A stretch of DNA of 62,770 nt. It comes from Verrucomicrobiota bacterium (GTDB lineage Bacteria; Verrucomicrobiota; Verrucomicrobiia; Verrucomicrobiales; DEV007). The stretch spans positions 54,720 to 117,489 of the forward strand of contig JAHDID010000016.1 of assembly GCA_020630975.1 (NCBI GenBank). Direction: 5' to 3'. Every line of letters begins with the position of its first letter. The stretch's first letter is position 1. Under the pieces are notes generated by a model. The model was given only the letters and a program-made list of their open reading frames with translations, had not been told where the DNA came from and searched no databases. The position numbers and the translations under genes were made by a program. This document shows positions 35,710 to 44,629 of this stretch, one piece after another.

Positions 35710-35746
35710 ACCATCTTCATACTTGCCCCCCTTTCAGCGCAACTGG

Positions 35747-36106
35747 TCAATCTCGGCTAGGCAGCAGGGTTGCGACCCACCAAAATATCAAACCTGTGCT
35801 CCACCCAAAAATCAAATTCGCTACATTATCACCTACCCCATCATACATTACCTCATAGGGGATTGAGTTGCCATCATCATAGGCTACCCCATCATTCAAT
35901 AGATACCCTGCGCTTCTCACCATACTAGCTGTCACAAAAGTACCTACCCAACAAGACAGAATCAGGGCAGTAACTCGAAAACCATGGGAAACCCTCTCGA
36001 TCTTTGACGGTGGATTCACAACCCAGCGATAAGCTAGGTATACGCCCACTACTACAAACCCAATCCATGGAGAATAATGAACAACGGCTTTCATAGGCTT
36101 AAACAA
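35747..36106 (-). CDS. Small membrane protein of unknown function
   Basis: I do not recognise this 119-residue protein. It has three hydrophobic segments: about 10-26 (WIGFVVVGVYLAYRWVV), about 46-62 (ALILSCWVGTFVTAS) and about 97-114 (LIFGWSTGLIFWWVATL). An acidic loop lies between the last two. The start is ATG 36106. It is 14 bases downstream of the SNF2 helicase stop on the same strand. Confidence 0.6.
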   Translation of the reverse strand: MFKPMKAVVHYSPWIGFVVVGVYLAYRWVVNPPSKIERVSHGFRVTALILSCWVGTFVTASMVRSAGYLLNDGVAYDDGNSIPYEVMYDGVGDNVANLIFGWSTGLIFWWVATLLPSRD

Positions 36107-36120
36107 ATCCTAAATCGCCA

Positions 36121-39100
36121 TTACACCCCAATCAAATCCATCAACTCATCATCCCCCAGCCCGCTCTCTCCGAGATCGATCTGGCCATCTACGATGGACT
36201 CGATCATTTCGCGTTTCTTATTCTGTAGCGCTAGGATCTTCTCCTCCACAGTATTACGAGTGATCAGCTTGTAGGCGGTCACCACTCGGGTCTGGCCGAT
36301 ACGGTGGGCTCGGTCGGTGGCTTGGGCTTCGACAGCGGGGTTCCACCAGGGGTCTACGTGGATCACGGTGTCGGCGGCGGTCAGGTTTAGACCGACTCCA
36401 CCGGCTTTTAGTGAGATGAGAAAGACGGGGATGTCATCACTCTCTTGGAATTGCTTCACCACGTCGCCGCGGTTTTTGGTAGAACCATCGAGGTAACAAA
36501 ACTTGTGGCCCGCCTCGCCCAGCATCGGCACAAGCACCTGTAGCATCTCCACGAATTGGCTAAAGATCAGTACCCGGTGACTGCCCTCCACTGCCTGGGT
36601 GACGAGCTCGGAGAGGGCCTCCATCTTCACCGAGGCATCGGCATCGTCGACTCCTTCCTGCAGGCCGAGTAGGCGTAGATCGCAGCAGGTCTGGCGTAGA
36701 CGTAGCAGCGCGGTGAGCGCCATCATGCGTTTGCGATTGCCGTCGGCATCTAGGATGGCCTGCTTGCTCTCGCGCAGGATCTGCTCGTAGACGGCCTGTT
36801 GCTTGGGCTTGAGATCGCAGTACACGATCTGCTCGATCTTGTCCGGCAGATCCTTGGCGACCTGTGTCTTTAGACGGCGTAGGATCACCGGTTTTAGGCG
36901 GCGAGATAGGCGTACCTGAGCCGACTTATCGCCTTTTGTGATCGGCTTCTCAAAGCGCTCGCCAAAAAGCACTTTATTGCCGAGATAGTTAGGTAGAGCA
37001 AATTGGGTGATCGACCACAGATCGCGCACCGAGTTCTCCACAGGAGTACCCGTGAGGGCAAATCGGTAGCTACCCTGCAGACGATGCGCCGCCTTGGAAA
37101 CCTTGGCATCGGGATTCTTGATGTGCTGGGCCTCGTCGAGCACGACGATGGTGAACTCGCCTCGCTCTCGCCATTTGTCCTCATCGCGGCGCAGCAGGGC
37201 GTAGCTGGTGACAAAGATATTGGCATCGATATTCGCCTCGTAGACCTCATCTCGCTTCGGCCCCTCGAGAGCGACGGTCTTCAGATCGGGGACAAATTTC
37301 TCAGCCTCGGCCACCCAGTTGGACACTAGCGACGATGGACAGACCACCAGCGCGCTACCGCCTATGGTGTGGATAGCCGTCAGGGTCTGTAGAGTCTTAC
37401 CCAGCCCCATATCATCGGCCAAGATGCCGCCCATACCGCGACCAGCTAGGCCGAGCATCCACTCGACACCCTCGCTCTGGTAGGGGCGCAGGATGTCGGC
37501 CAGACCAGCATCGATCCCCTCAAACTCAAAATCCGGCACCCAGGGTGATGCGCCTTTCACCTGCACACCAGCAGCCTCGGCAGTCTCCAGCAGGTAGCCG
37601 GCCTGCGCGCGATCGATAGTGTAGGTGCCCGGTGTGTCTTGGCGCGGATCGACATCGGCCACGGTCTCCTGGAGACTCTCGATGTAGTCGGTATCGATCA
37701 CCGCGATCTTGCCATTGGCCATGGTCTGGCTCTGCTGGCCCATCTGTAGGATGCGCTGGATCTCGGCCTGCGAGATGGCTTGCCCCGATGTGGTCGAGAA
37801 AGACAGATCCATATCAAACCAATTCTCCCCTGTGCTACGGATGTCGAAAGTGGCCTGCACCGGCTCCACCTGCTCGAGCGCGTGATCAAATCTCTCCCCC
37901 GTCGTAACCAGCCAGTCTTCGGCGATGGCGGTATAGCCATGAGCGAGAAAGCGGAGAATGGCTTTTTTATCCTTCAGCACCCAGTGGCCCTCGCTGCGCT
38001 GGTCGAATCCAAATGCCTCCAGCGTATCGATGGCATCGGCCTCAGCTCGGCTATCGCTGATCGCGCCATCCACATAGACCGGCTCGCGACGCGAGGCTGG
38101 CACAGTGACATCGCCGTAGAGAAAGAATAGCTTCGCATCCTGATGGTTCAGCGAACCCTCTAGCTGCACAGCGATCTGTGGACTGCGCACCTGCGGCAGA
38201 CCTGCGAGCAGAGCCGGATCCATCTCAAACCACTCCGTCAGCTTGTCGGCATGCTGCGCCAGCCAGGCTGCCTCCAGCCGGTAGCCCTGATCAAAGACGC
38301 CATACATCTCCACCGGTAACCCTGGTGCCACTGGCTGCAGGCGAGTGCCCTGCAGCGCCCAGACCCGACCGATAGCGATCAGTGGGTGAGTACCCTCGGC
38401 CCAGGCGACTTTGGCCTTTTCCCCCGCCAGCTGCAGGCTGGGGCGCAATGTCATGTAGGAGACCTCAGCAGCCTCCTTTTTGCCAAACATGATGCGTGGG
38501 TGCCCAGCCAGACTGCCGAGCATACGCAGAAAGTCCTCGCCTGGCATGGTCAGCGAGGCGGGCACCTTGTCTGGCGACAGCTGCTGCAGATAGCGAAATA
38601 CCGCCACATCGCGCGCCTCTAGAAAGAGCGATTTGCCCTTGAAAGCCGAGAGCATCTTGCGCTCGCCATCGGCCTCTACCTCGATACCTAGCAGCAGGCT
38701 GTTTTTCTGCCAGGCCGACGCTAGATCGGGCGAAAAGATCAAGTGAAACTGCGCCGGTACGGAATCACCATCGGCCGCATCCACCAGCTTAGGCCAGTCT
38801 TTGCTGATCGGCGTCGCCGCCTCCTTCTTTTTAGCCGCAGCAGAGCCCGCAGCCCCACCAGCAGTGGGTGTGACCTTGCGCTCGGTCGGCTTCATCACCT
38901 CCAGCCCGAGAGCCAGCGCATGGGCGCAGATGATGCCATCTCGCTTGGCACGAAAGCACGGACAAAAATTGTCCATGTGGATGCGCGACTCGATCTTCAT
39001 GCGCACCTTCAGCTCCTTGCCGCTGTGGCTCACGATGCCCTCGAGCATGCCATCGGTGTAGGAGGCCTCGCGCACCTTGCCAGCCTGGTGGATCTGGCGC

Positions 39101-39162
39101 GCCTGCTTCATCTCCTTCCACCCCCCGGCGTCCATCAGGAGTTGGTCAGTCAGTGCTTTCAT
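36121..39162 (-). CDS. SWIM-SNF2 family helicase
   Basis: The 1013-residue protein has an N-terminal SWIM zinc finger (CPCF, then CAHALAL, about residues 67-84), a long beta-rich middle and a C-terminal SNF2 ATPase. The ATPase shows Walker A DDMGLGKT (about 580), DEAQ (VVLDEAQH), LTGTPVENS and the helicase C motifs AGGVGLNLTAADTV and ATDRAHRIGQT. Bacterial SWIM-SNF2 proteins (HepA/RapA relatives) remodel RNA polymerase or nucleoprotein; a precise role is not known. The small acidic unknown gene at 39188 lies immediately upstream. Confidence 0.9.
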   Translation of the reverse strand: MKALTDQLLMDAGGWKEMKQARQIHQAGKVREASYTDGMLEGIVSHSGKELKVRMKIESRIHMDNFCPCFRAKRDGIICAHALALGLEVMKPTERKVTPTAGGAAGSAAAKKKEAATPISKDWPKLVDAADGDSVPAQFHLIFSPDLASAWQKNSLLLGIEVEADGERKMLSAFKGKSLFLEARDVAVFRYLQQLSPDKVPASLTMPGEDFLRMLGSLAGHPRIMFGKKEAAEVSYMTLRPSLQLAGEKAKVAWAEGTHPLIAIGRVWALQGTRLQPVAPGLPVEMYGVFDQGYRLEAAWLAQHADKLTEWFEMDPALLAGLPQVRSPQIAVQLEGSLNHQDAKLFFLYGDVTVPASRREPVYVDGAISDSRAEADAIDTLEAFGFDQRSEGHWVLKDKKAILRFLAHGYTAIAEDWLVTTGERFDHALEQVEPVQATFDIRSTGENWFDMDLSFSTTSGQAISQAEIQRILQMGQQSQTMANGKIAVIDTDYIESLQETVADVDPRQDTPGTYTIDRAQAGYLLETAEAAGVQVKGASPWVPDFEFEGIDAGLADILRPYQSEGVEWMLGLAGRGMGGILADDMGLGKTLQTLTAIHTIGGSALVVCPSSLVSNWVAEAEKFVPDLKTVALEGPKRDEVYEANIDANIFVTSYALLRRDEDKWRERGEFTIVVLDEAQHIKNPDAKVSKAAHRLQGSYRFALTGTPVENSVRDLWSITQFALPNYLGNKVLFGERFEKPITKGDKSAQVRLSRRLKPVILRRLKTQVAKDLPDKIEQIVYCDLKPKQQAVYEQILRESKQAILDADGNRKRMMALTALLRLRQTCCDLRLLGLQEGVDDADASVKMEALSELVTQAVEGSHRVLIFSQFVEMLQVLVPMLGEAGHKFCYLDGSTKNRGDVVKQFQESDDIPVFLISLKAGGVGLNLTAADTVIHVDPWWNPAVEAQATDRAHRIGQTRVVTAYKLITRNTVEEKILALQNKKREMIESIVDGQIDLGESGLGDDELMDLIGV

Positions 39163-39187
39163 CTGGGGAAAAACTCGCTAGTCTCTG

Positions 39188-39541
39188 CTACCAGTTCTTT
39201 TCGGAAAAGCCGATCCCTGCTACCTCGCGCTCCTCGGCCTCCTCTTCATTCTCCTCCATCGGCGCAAAGCGCTCGGCACGGAAACCCAGCTCCTGCTCGA
39301 TGCTGGAGTGTGGGTCATTGGGGTTCACCAGCTCCTCGAGGAGTAGCAGGATGTCGAACTCGGCGGCATCGATCTTCAGATTGGCATCCTCATCGACCAC
39401 GAAGTTGGGGTTCGACCGGCCAGGACGGACTGCACGCACGGTGTACACCGAGTTTTTCCTCGGTAGAGCTTTGAAAAGATCATACACCCAGGGATCGAAT
39501 TGATCGTCGACACAGACGACGCGTTGGCCATTTTGGTACAT
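39188..39541 (-). CDS. Unknown acidic protein, about 117 aa
   Basis: No family recognised. From the internal ATG 39541 it begins MYQNGQRVVCVDDQFDPWV, like the start of small beta-barrel domains. It then has VRAVRPGRSNPNF and an acidic C-terminal tail (EENEEEAEERE). An alternative start is at 39553. It lies 25 bases upstream of the SNF2 gene on the same strand, so the two may share a transcript. Confidence 0.55.
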   Translation of the reverse strand: MYQNGQRVVCVDDQFDPWVYDLFKALPRKNSVYTVRAVRPGRSNPNFVVDEDANLKIDAAEFDILLLLEELVNPNDPHSSIEQELGFRAERFAPMEENEEEAEEREVAGIGFSEKNW

Positions 39542-39656
39542 AGGCCAGACCAAACTCTACCCGCAGCCACTTTGCAATCGCGATCTAACTGTCCCCCTCG
39601 TAATGCTCTCGACAGGCCGGATATGGCAGATACTTTGTTAGCCGTAAAGGAGCCCA

Positions 39657-41318
39657 ATGTTTGATCCCAAGACCCTGCTAACCGAAGTCGAACTGAACGC
39701 CTATCGCGAGACAGGCGATCTGATGGCCTCGATCAAAAGCGAAGCCACCCGCCAGGCTCTGTGCGAGCGTCTGGGTATCGAGGTGCTGCCGTCGATCACA
39801 AATCTCTCCGATGAGCGCCGCAAGGAGCTGCGCGAGCTAGTGGGACCGAATCTGGGACAAAATCTAGGGATGGTACTGCTCGAGTACGAGCGCGATCCAG
39901 AGGACGACTCGATCTGTATGCTGAAAGTCGCCACCGATCGACCACTGGATAGCATGCCCATCTCCATGCTGACCAAGGAATACCCCGAGGCCGAAGTACA
40001 AGTCGCCTACGCCTCGAAAGAATCGATCACCGAAGGTCTGCGCGAGCTTTACGGTGTGGCAGGTGCCATGGCCAGCACCATGCTCGAGTCCGGCGAGTGG
40101 AATAACAAAGATTTCTCCTACGAAGAGGAGGCCATCGTGATCGATCCGAATGATGAAGAGGCCACCTCGATCAACTTCGTGAACAAGATCTTCGCCGATG
40201 CCGTGCGCCAGCGTGCGACAGATATCCACTTCGAGCCCAAGCCAAACGAACTGCAAGTCCGCTACCGAGTCGACGGCAAGCTGCGCAATGCCAACGTGCT
40301 GCCCGAGATCTCACGCATCAAAACCGCGATCATCGCCCGCCTAAAGATCATGGCCGGTATGGACACCGCCGAGCGCCGCATGCCACAGGATGGTCGTATC
40401 GCCATCGAGCTCGAGCACCTGAAGATGGACACCCGTGTGGTCACCATCCCCAGTATCGAGGGCGAGGCCGTCGTGGTGCGTATCCTCGGGCAGAGAAAGT
40501 TCGATATGAATGCTCTGGACCTCGATGCCGGTATCCGCGCCAAGATCGAGGAGACCGTGGGCTGCCCCAATGGCATCATTCTCGTCACAGGCCCTACCGG
40601 CTGTGGTAAGTCGACCTCGCTGTATAGCTTTCTCTCATCGATCAACAATCCCGACACCAAAATCACCACTATCGAGGAACCGGTGGAGAATAAACTGGAA
40701 GGTGCCGTGCAGATCCCAGTAGAGGCCAATCGCGGCCTGACCTTCGCCGCTATCCTGCGCCACGTGCTGCGCTCCGATCCCAATGTGATCATGGTCGGTG
40801 AGATGCGAGATCCCGAGACGGCCGAGATCGCTGTGCAGGCAGCGCTCACTGGGCACCTAGTATTCTCCACGCTACACACCAATGACTCGATCTCCGGCGT
40901 CACCCGTATGCTCGACCTCGGTATCGATGCCTACCTGGTCGCAGGCGTCGTCCGCGCCATCCTCGCCCAGCGTCTAGTCCGCCGTCTATGCACGCACTGC
41001 CGCCAGCCAGGGCATTTCAAAGAAGAAGACCTCGATCGCATCAAATTCCCCACCGAAGGCCGCGACCAGATCTACATCGCCAGCGAGAATGGCTGCCGCG
41101 AGTGCGACCACACCGGCTACTTTGACCGGATCGGCGTCTACGAGATCTTTATGGTCGACCCTGAGATCGAGCAGATGATCCAAGATGGCGCCCCTAAGCT
41201 GGACCTCAAAAACAAGGCCATCGCACTCGGCTTCGAAACCATGCGCCAGTATGGCTGGAAAAAAGTCATCGAAGGCATCACCACCATCGAAGAAGTCATG
41301 AAAGAGACCGAGGCCTAG
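39657..41318 (+). CDS. gspE: Type II secretion / type IV pilus assembly ATPase (GspE/PilB)
   Basis: This cytoplasmic hexameric ATPase powers pseudopilus or pilus assembly. The 553-residue protein has an N-terminal GspE-N domain and a core with DIHFEPKPNELQVRYRVDG. Walker A GPTGCGKSTSLYS lies near 311, with the Asp box ITTIEEPVE and Walker B NVIMVGEMRDPETA. A zinc tetracysteine follows (CTHC near 446 and CREC near 481). It heads the set gspE-[TA]-gspF-gspG-gspH. Confidence 0.95.
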   Translation: MFDPKTLLTEVELNAYRETGDLMASIKSEATRQALCERLGIEVLPSITNLSDERRKELRELVGPNLGQNLGMVLLEYERDPEDDSICMLKVATDRPLDSMPISMLTKEYPEAEVQVAYASKESITEGLRELYGVAGAMASTMLESGEWNNKDFSYEEEAIVIDPNDEEATSINFVNKIFADAVRQRATDIHFEPKPNELQVRYRVDGKLRNANVLPEISRIKTAIIARLKIMAGMDTAERRMPQDGRIAIELEHLKMDTRVVTIPSIEGEAVVVRILGQRKFDMNALDLDAGIRAKIEETVGCPNGIILVTGPTGCGKSTSLYSFLSSINNPDTKITTIEEPVENKLEGAVQIPVEANRGLTFAAILRHVLRSDPNVIMVGEMRDPETAEIAVQAALTGHLVFSTLHTNDSISGVTRMLDLGIDAYLVAGVVRAILAQRLVRRLCTHCRQPGHFKEEDLDRIKFPTEGRDQIYIASENGCRECDHTGYFDRIGVYEIFMVDPEIEQMIQDGAPKLDLKNKAIALGFETMRQYGWKKVIEGITTIEEVMKETEA

Positions 41319-41335
41319 GTAAAAACGCCAAATTC

Positions 41336-41367
41336 AATAGGGTACAATTTTGACTGAATAGGGTACA
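41336..41367 (+). repeat. 21-bp tandem array, 2 copies, before the antitoxin gene
   Basis: AATAGGGTACA at 41336-41346 and 41357-41367, again exactly 21 bp apart, with spacer ATTTTGACTG. Bases 41332-41367 are identical to 8376-8411. The array ends 11 bases before the antitoxin ATG at 41379 and starts 17 bases after the gspE stop, so it occupies the whole gap. Confidence 0.75.
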
Positions 41368-41378
41368 ATTTAGAAAGA

Positions 41379-41588
41379 ATGATAAGTAGCGCAGAAATCA
41401 CTGAATTGCCGGTTTCAGAAAAACTTCTGATACTGGAAGCCATCTGGCAGGACTTTCAGTCGCGATATGAGGACTCCGAAATCCCCTCTGAACATAAAAA
41501 AGTTTTAGACCAAAGACGGTATCGAGCTGAAACAGGAGAGACCCAAATTCTCGATTGGGATTCGGTAAAAGACTCCATCGGAAAATAA
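41379..41588 (+). CDS. Addiction-module antitoxin (Unstab_antitox / RelB-like)
   Basis: This short 69-residue protein has the pattern ITELPVSEKLLILEAIWQDF (about 5-24) and an acidic, charged tail, as in the putative addiction-module component family (PF09720). Its stop overlaps the toxin start by one base (TAATG). With the toxin it sits between gspE and gspF, and the 21-bp array lies directly upstream. Confidence 0.85.
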   Translation: MISSAEITELPVSEKLLILEAIWQDFQSRYEDSEIPSEHKKVLDQRRYRAETGETQILDWDSVKDSIGK

Positions 41589-41896
41589 TGAAACAGCTTA
41601 GAATCTCGGCTGAAGCCCTTCGAGATCTGGATGAAGGTTATCTCTTCTACGAGACTCAGGAGCCAGGAGTCGGCGACTACTTCGCTGCTTCTTTAAAAGC
41701 CGATATCGAGAAGTTAAAACTGTCCGCTGGCTCTCGTCGCAAGGTATATCGAGACTATCACCATATGGTAGCGAGCCGTTTCCCTTTTGGTATCTACTAC
41801 ACCTTCGATCAATCCACTGACACAGCTACTATCTGGTACATCATCGACTTGCGCCAAGATCCGGAATGGATAGAGACTAGACTCACCAGTTACTAA
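41588..41896 (+). CDS. RelE/ParE-family toxin
   Basis: The 102-residue protein starts MKQLRISAEALRDLDEGYLFYE and contains FPFGIYYTFDQSTDTATIWYIID, the compact RelE/ParE fold. It presumably targets ribosome or gyrase; which one cannot be decided. The ATG at 41588 overlaps the antitoxin stop. Its own stop is 6 bases before gspF, so the pair is embedded in the secretion operon. A reading frame from 41555 is internal to the antitoxin and was not used. Confidence 0.85.
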   Translation: MKQLRISAEALRDLDEGYLFYETQEPGVGDYFAASLKADIEKLKLSAGSRRKVYRDYHHMVASRFPFGIYYTFDQSTDTATIWYIIDLRQDPEWIETRLTSY

Positions 41897-41902
41897 CACC
41901 AC

Positions 41903-43171
41903 ATGCCTCACTACCAATACAATGCTCTAGCGGCCGACGGCACCAATGTCGCTGGCACGCTGGAGGCGGCTTCTCGTCAGGTGGCACTGACTCAGCTGCA
42001 GGGCGAGGGCAAGCAAGTGGTCAGTCTGAAGGAGACGACCGCTGGCAGCAATGGAGGCGGCAAAGGCAAAGCGAAGGGCAAAAAAGCCTCTGCCAGCGAA
42101 AAATCTATCGGCGATGGCCCGGTCGACCTGAGCACGCGCCAGGTCATCCAGTTCACCGAGGAGATCAGCGACATGCTCGACGCCGGTCTCACGCTGAAGC
42201 AAGCGCTCGACGCTACCGGTGAGCGCAGCGATATCCCCAAACTCCGCCATGTGGCTACCCATATCCGCTCTCGCTTCATCGAGGGCGAATCGCTCGCCGA
42301 CGCCCTGTGCAGTGCATCTGGGAGCTTTTCCAATCTGTATTGCAATCTGGCCTTCGCCGCCGAGCAATCAGGCACCCTCGGCGAGACTCTGGCCAAACAG
42401 GTAAAATATCTGACGGCAATCGAAGAGCTCAAAGGCAAGGTGCGTACCACCCTGATCTACCCAGCTTTCCTGATCACGTCAGCTTTTGCGGTGATCGCTA
42501 TGTTCGCCTTTGTGCTCATCCCCAAGCTCGAGGTGCTGATCGAGGCGACCGGTGGCGAGCTGCCCCTCATCGCCAGTCTCATGTCCCAGGGCACTGCCTT
42601 TCTGCAGGAGCGCTGGTGGCAGGTGCTGGCCATCGTCGTAGCCATCACAGCGGTCATCGTGATCTACCTGACCAGCCCAGCTAGCCGCCCCTTCAAACAC
42701 CGCTTCGTCATGACTTTCCCCGGAGTGCGCACGCTGTATCGCGATTACTTCAATCTGCACTTCACCCAGACTCTGGCCAATCTACTGGGCAGCGGTATGC
42801 AGATCAATCAGGCGCTCGGGCTATGCCGTGGCGTCACTACGAATCCTCTCGTCATCCAGCACGTCGATACCGTAGACGAGGCCGTGAAACGTGGCCAACC
42901 GCTGAACTCTGCGCTGGAGGCAGGCGAGATCTTTGACCGCTCGCTCATCGATATGGCGCGAGTCGGCGTAGACACCGGCGAGCTAGAGACCTCCATGGCC
43001 AAAGCTGCCATCCGTATGGATCGAAACTTCACCCGCCGTATCGATAAATTCACCGCCATGATCTCGCCGATCATCACCGTGATCATCGCGGCTATTGTTG
43101 GCGTCATGGCCTACCTCATGATATCCATTATCTACGACACCATCTCGGCCGTGCGCGATCGAGCGCTCTAG
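41903..43171 (+). CDS. gspF: Type II secretion / type IV pilus inner-membrane protein (GspF/PilC)
   Basis: This 422-residue inner-membrane platform protein starts YQYNALAADGTNVAGTL. It has a Gly/Lys-rich linker (about 50-70) and two GspF repeats (about 75-200, 275-400). Three hydrophobic helices sit near 175-200, 225-250 and the C-terminal IIAAIVGVMAYLMISII. It joins GspE to the pseudopilus. The gene starts 6 bases after the toxin stop with no clear ribosome site, so translation may be coupled to the toxin gene. Confidence 0.95.
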   Translation: MPHYQYNALAADGTNVAGTLEAASRQVALTQLQGEGKQVVSLKETTAGSNGGGKGKAKGKKASASEKSIGDGPVDLSTRQVIQFTEEISDMLDAGLTLKQALDATGERSDIPKLRHVATHIRSRFIEGESLADALCSASGSFSNLYCNLAFAAEQSGTLGETLAKQVKYLTAIEELKGKVRTTLIYPAFLITSAFAVIAMFAFVLIPKLEVLIEATGGELPLIASLMSQGTAFLQERWWQVLAIVVAITAVIVIYLTSPASRPFKHRFVMTFPGVRTLYRDYFNLHFTQTLANLLGSGMQINQALGLCRGVTTNPLVIQHVDTVDEAVKRGQPLNSALEAGEIFDRSLIDMARVGVDTGELETSMAKAAIRMDRNFTRRIDKFTAMISPIITVIIAAIVGVMAYLMISIIYDTISAVRDRAL

Positions 43172-43202
43172 AGCCCCATCCCATTTTTACCCAACGACCA
43201 AA

Positions 43203-43646
43203 ATGAAAACCAATACTGATCCCAACAGAAAGTCGAAGTCCGGCTTCACCCTGCTCGAGATCCTCATCGTGCTCGGCATCATCGCACTCATCGCCGGTAT
43301 CGGCGTAGGCATGATGACCGATGTCTTTGGCGATGCTGGAGAGGTGAAAGCCAAGACCGATGTGAATACGCTGCAGTCCGCACTACTGCGCTACAAGATC
43401 AAAGGCGGCCTCTACCCCACCGAGGCGCAGGGCCTACAGGCACTCTACAAGAAGCCGACTACCAAGCCCCAGCCATCGAGCTGGAAGCCCTATGTGAACA
43501 GCGAGAAAAGTCTGATCGACCCGTGGCAACAACCCTACGAATATCGAAATCCTGGCAAGGTCAATACCGATAGCTACGATGTCTTTTCCAAGGGCCCAGA
43601 CATGAAGGCAGGCACCGAAGATGATATCGGCAACTGGCAGAAATAA
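43203..43646 (+). CDS. gspG: Major pseudopilin (GspG)
   Basis: The 147-residue prepilin has a short basic leader, cleavage after Gly14 (SG|FTLLE, Glu at +5), then a hydrophobic helix and the GspG C-terminal fold with YPTEAQGLQALYKKP and SKGPDMKAGTEDDIGNW. The latter is the calcium loop typical of GspG. It assembles into the secretion pseudopilus. It overlaps gspH by 26 bases. Confidence 0.95.
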   Translation: MKTNTDPNRKSKSGFTLLEILIVLGIIALIAGIGVGMMTDVFGDAGEVKAKTDVNTLQSALLRYKIKGGLYPTEAQGLQALYKKPTTKPQPSSWKPYVNSEKSLIDPWQQPYEYRNPGKVNTDSYDVFSKGPDMKAGTEDDIGNWQK

Positions 43647-44115
43647 CACCCGCCAGCGCCATCAGCGCGGCACGACCCTACTCGAGATAATGATCGTCAT
43701 GGCGGTCATTATCATGGTCACCGCCGCGCTCGCTGTGGTCGTCTATGACGATCCTTTTGAGAAGCAATTTATCGCTGCAGCCGACGAGGTAGAGGCCATT
43801 ATCACGGTGGCCAAAGACTACTCCGTAGCCCAGCGGCGCGATGCCATCGCCCTAGTAGACCGAGGGGCGATCCGCGCCATCCCGCTCAACTCGGCCTCGC
43901 CACTTGGAGCGCTCACACTGGCAGAGGGCTTTGAGTTTCGCATCCTCGATATCGAAGACTCTCGGTGGAAAGCCCCAGAGAATTTCGCCATCACCTTTTT
44001 CGGCAGTGGGCTGAATACGCCCACTCAGATGCAGATCATCCACCCACGCGGGGTCTGCGAGATGGAGCTCAATCCGCTCACAGGCGATATCGAGCGGACC
44101 ATCGCATACGAATAG
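43621..44115 (+). CDS. gspH: Minor pseudopilin (GspH-like)
   Basis: The 164-residue protein has a type IV prepilin leader (RG|TTLLEIMIVM, cleavage after Gly17, Glu at +5) and a beta-rich C-terminus. Its position after gspG and overlap of 26 bases fit a minor pseudopilin. The stop at 44113-44115 is 4 bases before the left 461-bp repeat. No outer-membrane secretin gene (gspD) follows, as expected if the operon was cut or ends here. Confidence 0.8.
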   Translation: MISATGRNNTRQRHQRGTTLLEIMIVMAVIIMVTAALAVVVYDDPFEKQFIAAADEVEAIITVAKDYSVAQRRDAIALVDRGAIRAIPLNSASPLGALTLAEGFEFRILDIEDSRWKAPENFAITFFGSGLNTPTQMQIIHPRGVCEMELNPLTGDIERTIAYE

Positions 44116-44119
44116 CCAC

Positions 44120-44580
44120 ACACTAGACCAGCAGCGACTTCACCAGCCCCGTGCTATCCGCAAAGCGCTCACGATCTAGCCCCAGTAGACGTGCTTGGGT
44201 CAGCCACAGATTCGCGAGCGGCGTCCCCTCTGGCAGGTTGATGTGCTGGCCTCGCTTGATCTTGCCTTTGCCACCAGCCACGATGATCGGCAGATCATTA
44301 TACTGGTGAGTCGAGCCATCGCCCAGTCCACTTCCGTAGGTAAACAGCGTATTATCCAGCAGAGAGCTACCATCTGCCTCCTGGATGTCGGCCATCTTCT
44401 CCAGCAGGTAAACGTATTGCTCCATATAGAACTGATCCACCTTCAGCAGATCATCGATCATCTTGGTCTGGTTGTGCGACATCTGGTGGTGACTGCGTGG
44501 CTTACCATCCTCGAACAACCCCTCAAACTTATAGGGCGTATCCCAACGCTCGGGACCGATCATAAAGGTCGCCACATTCG
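44120..44580. repeat. Left 461-bp direct repeat (3' end of DUF1552)
   Basis: This copies 55322-55782 in the same orientation. Bases 44196-44580 (385) are identical by eye. 44120-44195 has five differences at 44129, 44144, 44156, 44186 and 44195, all at third codon positions and all synonymous. Beyond 44580 the two loci are unrelated. It bounds the inserted region on the left. Confidence 0.95.
44124..44580 (-). pseudogene. Truncated DUF1552 remnant (C-terminal about 150 codons)
   Basis: The frame encodes the same C-terminal residues as the intact DUF1552 protein at 55325, ending STGLVKSLLV. It lacks the Tat signal and the first two-thirds of the protein, and no upstream start makes sense. Synonymous-only differences near its end show it was under protein-level constraint until recently. 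It is not expected to be functional. Confidence 0.9.
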
Positions 44581-44629
44581 CTCGATCACCGCTCTAGATG
44601 ATGAGAAGAGGCAGGCTAATACACTAACA

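Noticed and set aside
44124-44580. The open frame at 44123-44575 as an intact small gene
   Set aside because: It is a copy of the C-terminal third of the DUF1552 protein with no signal or start context.
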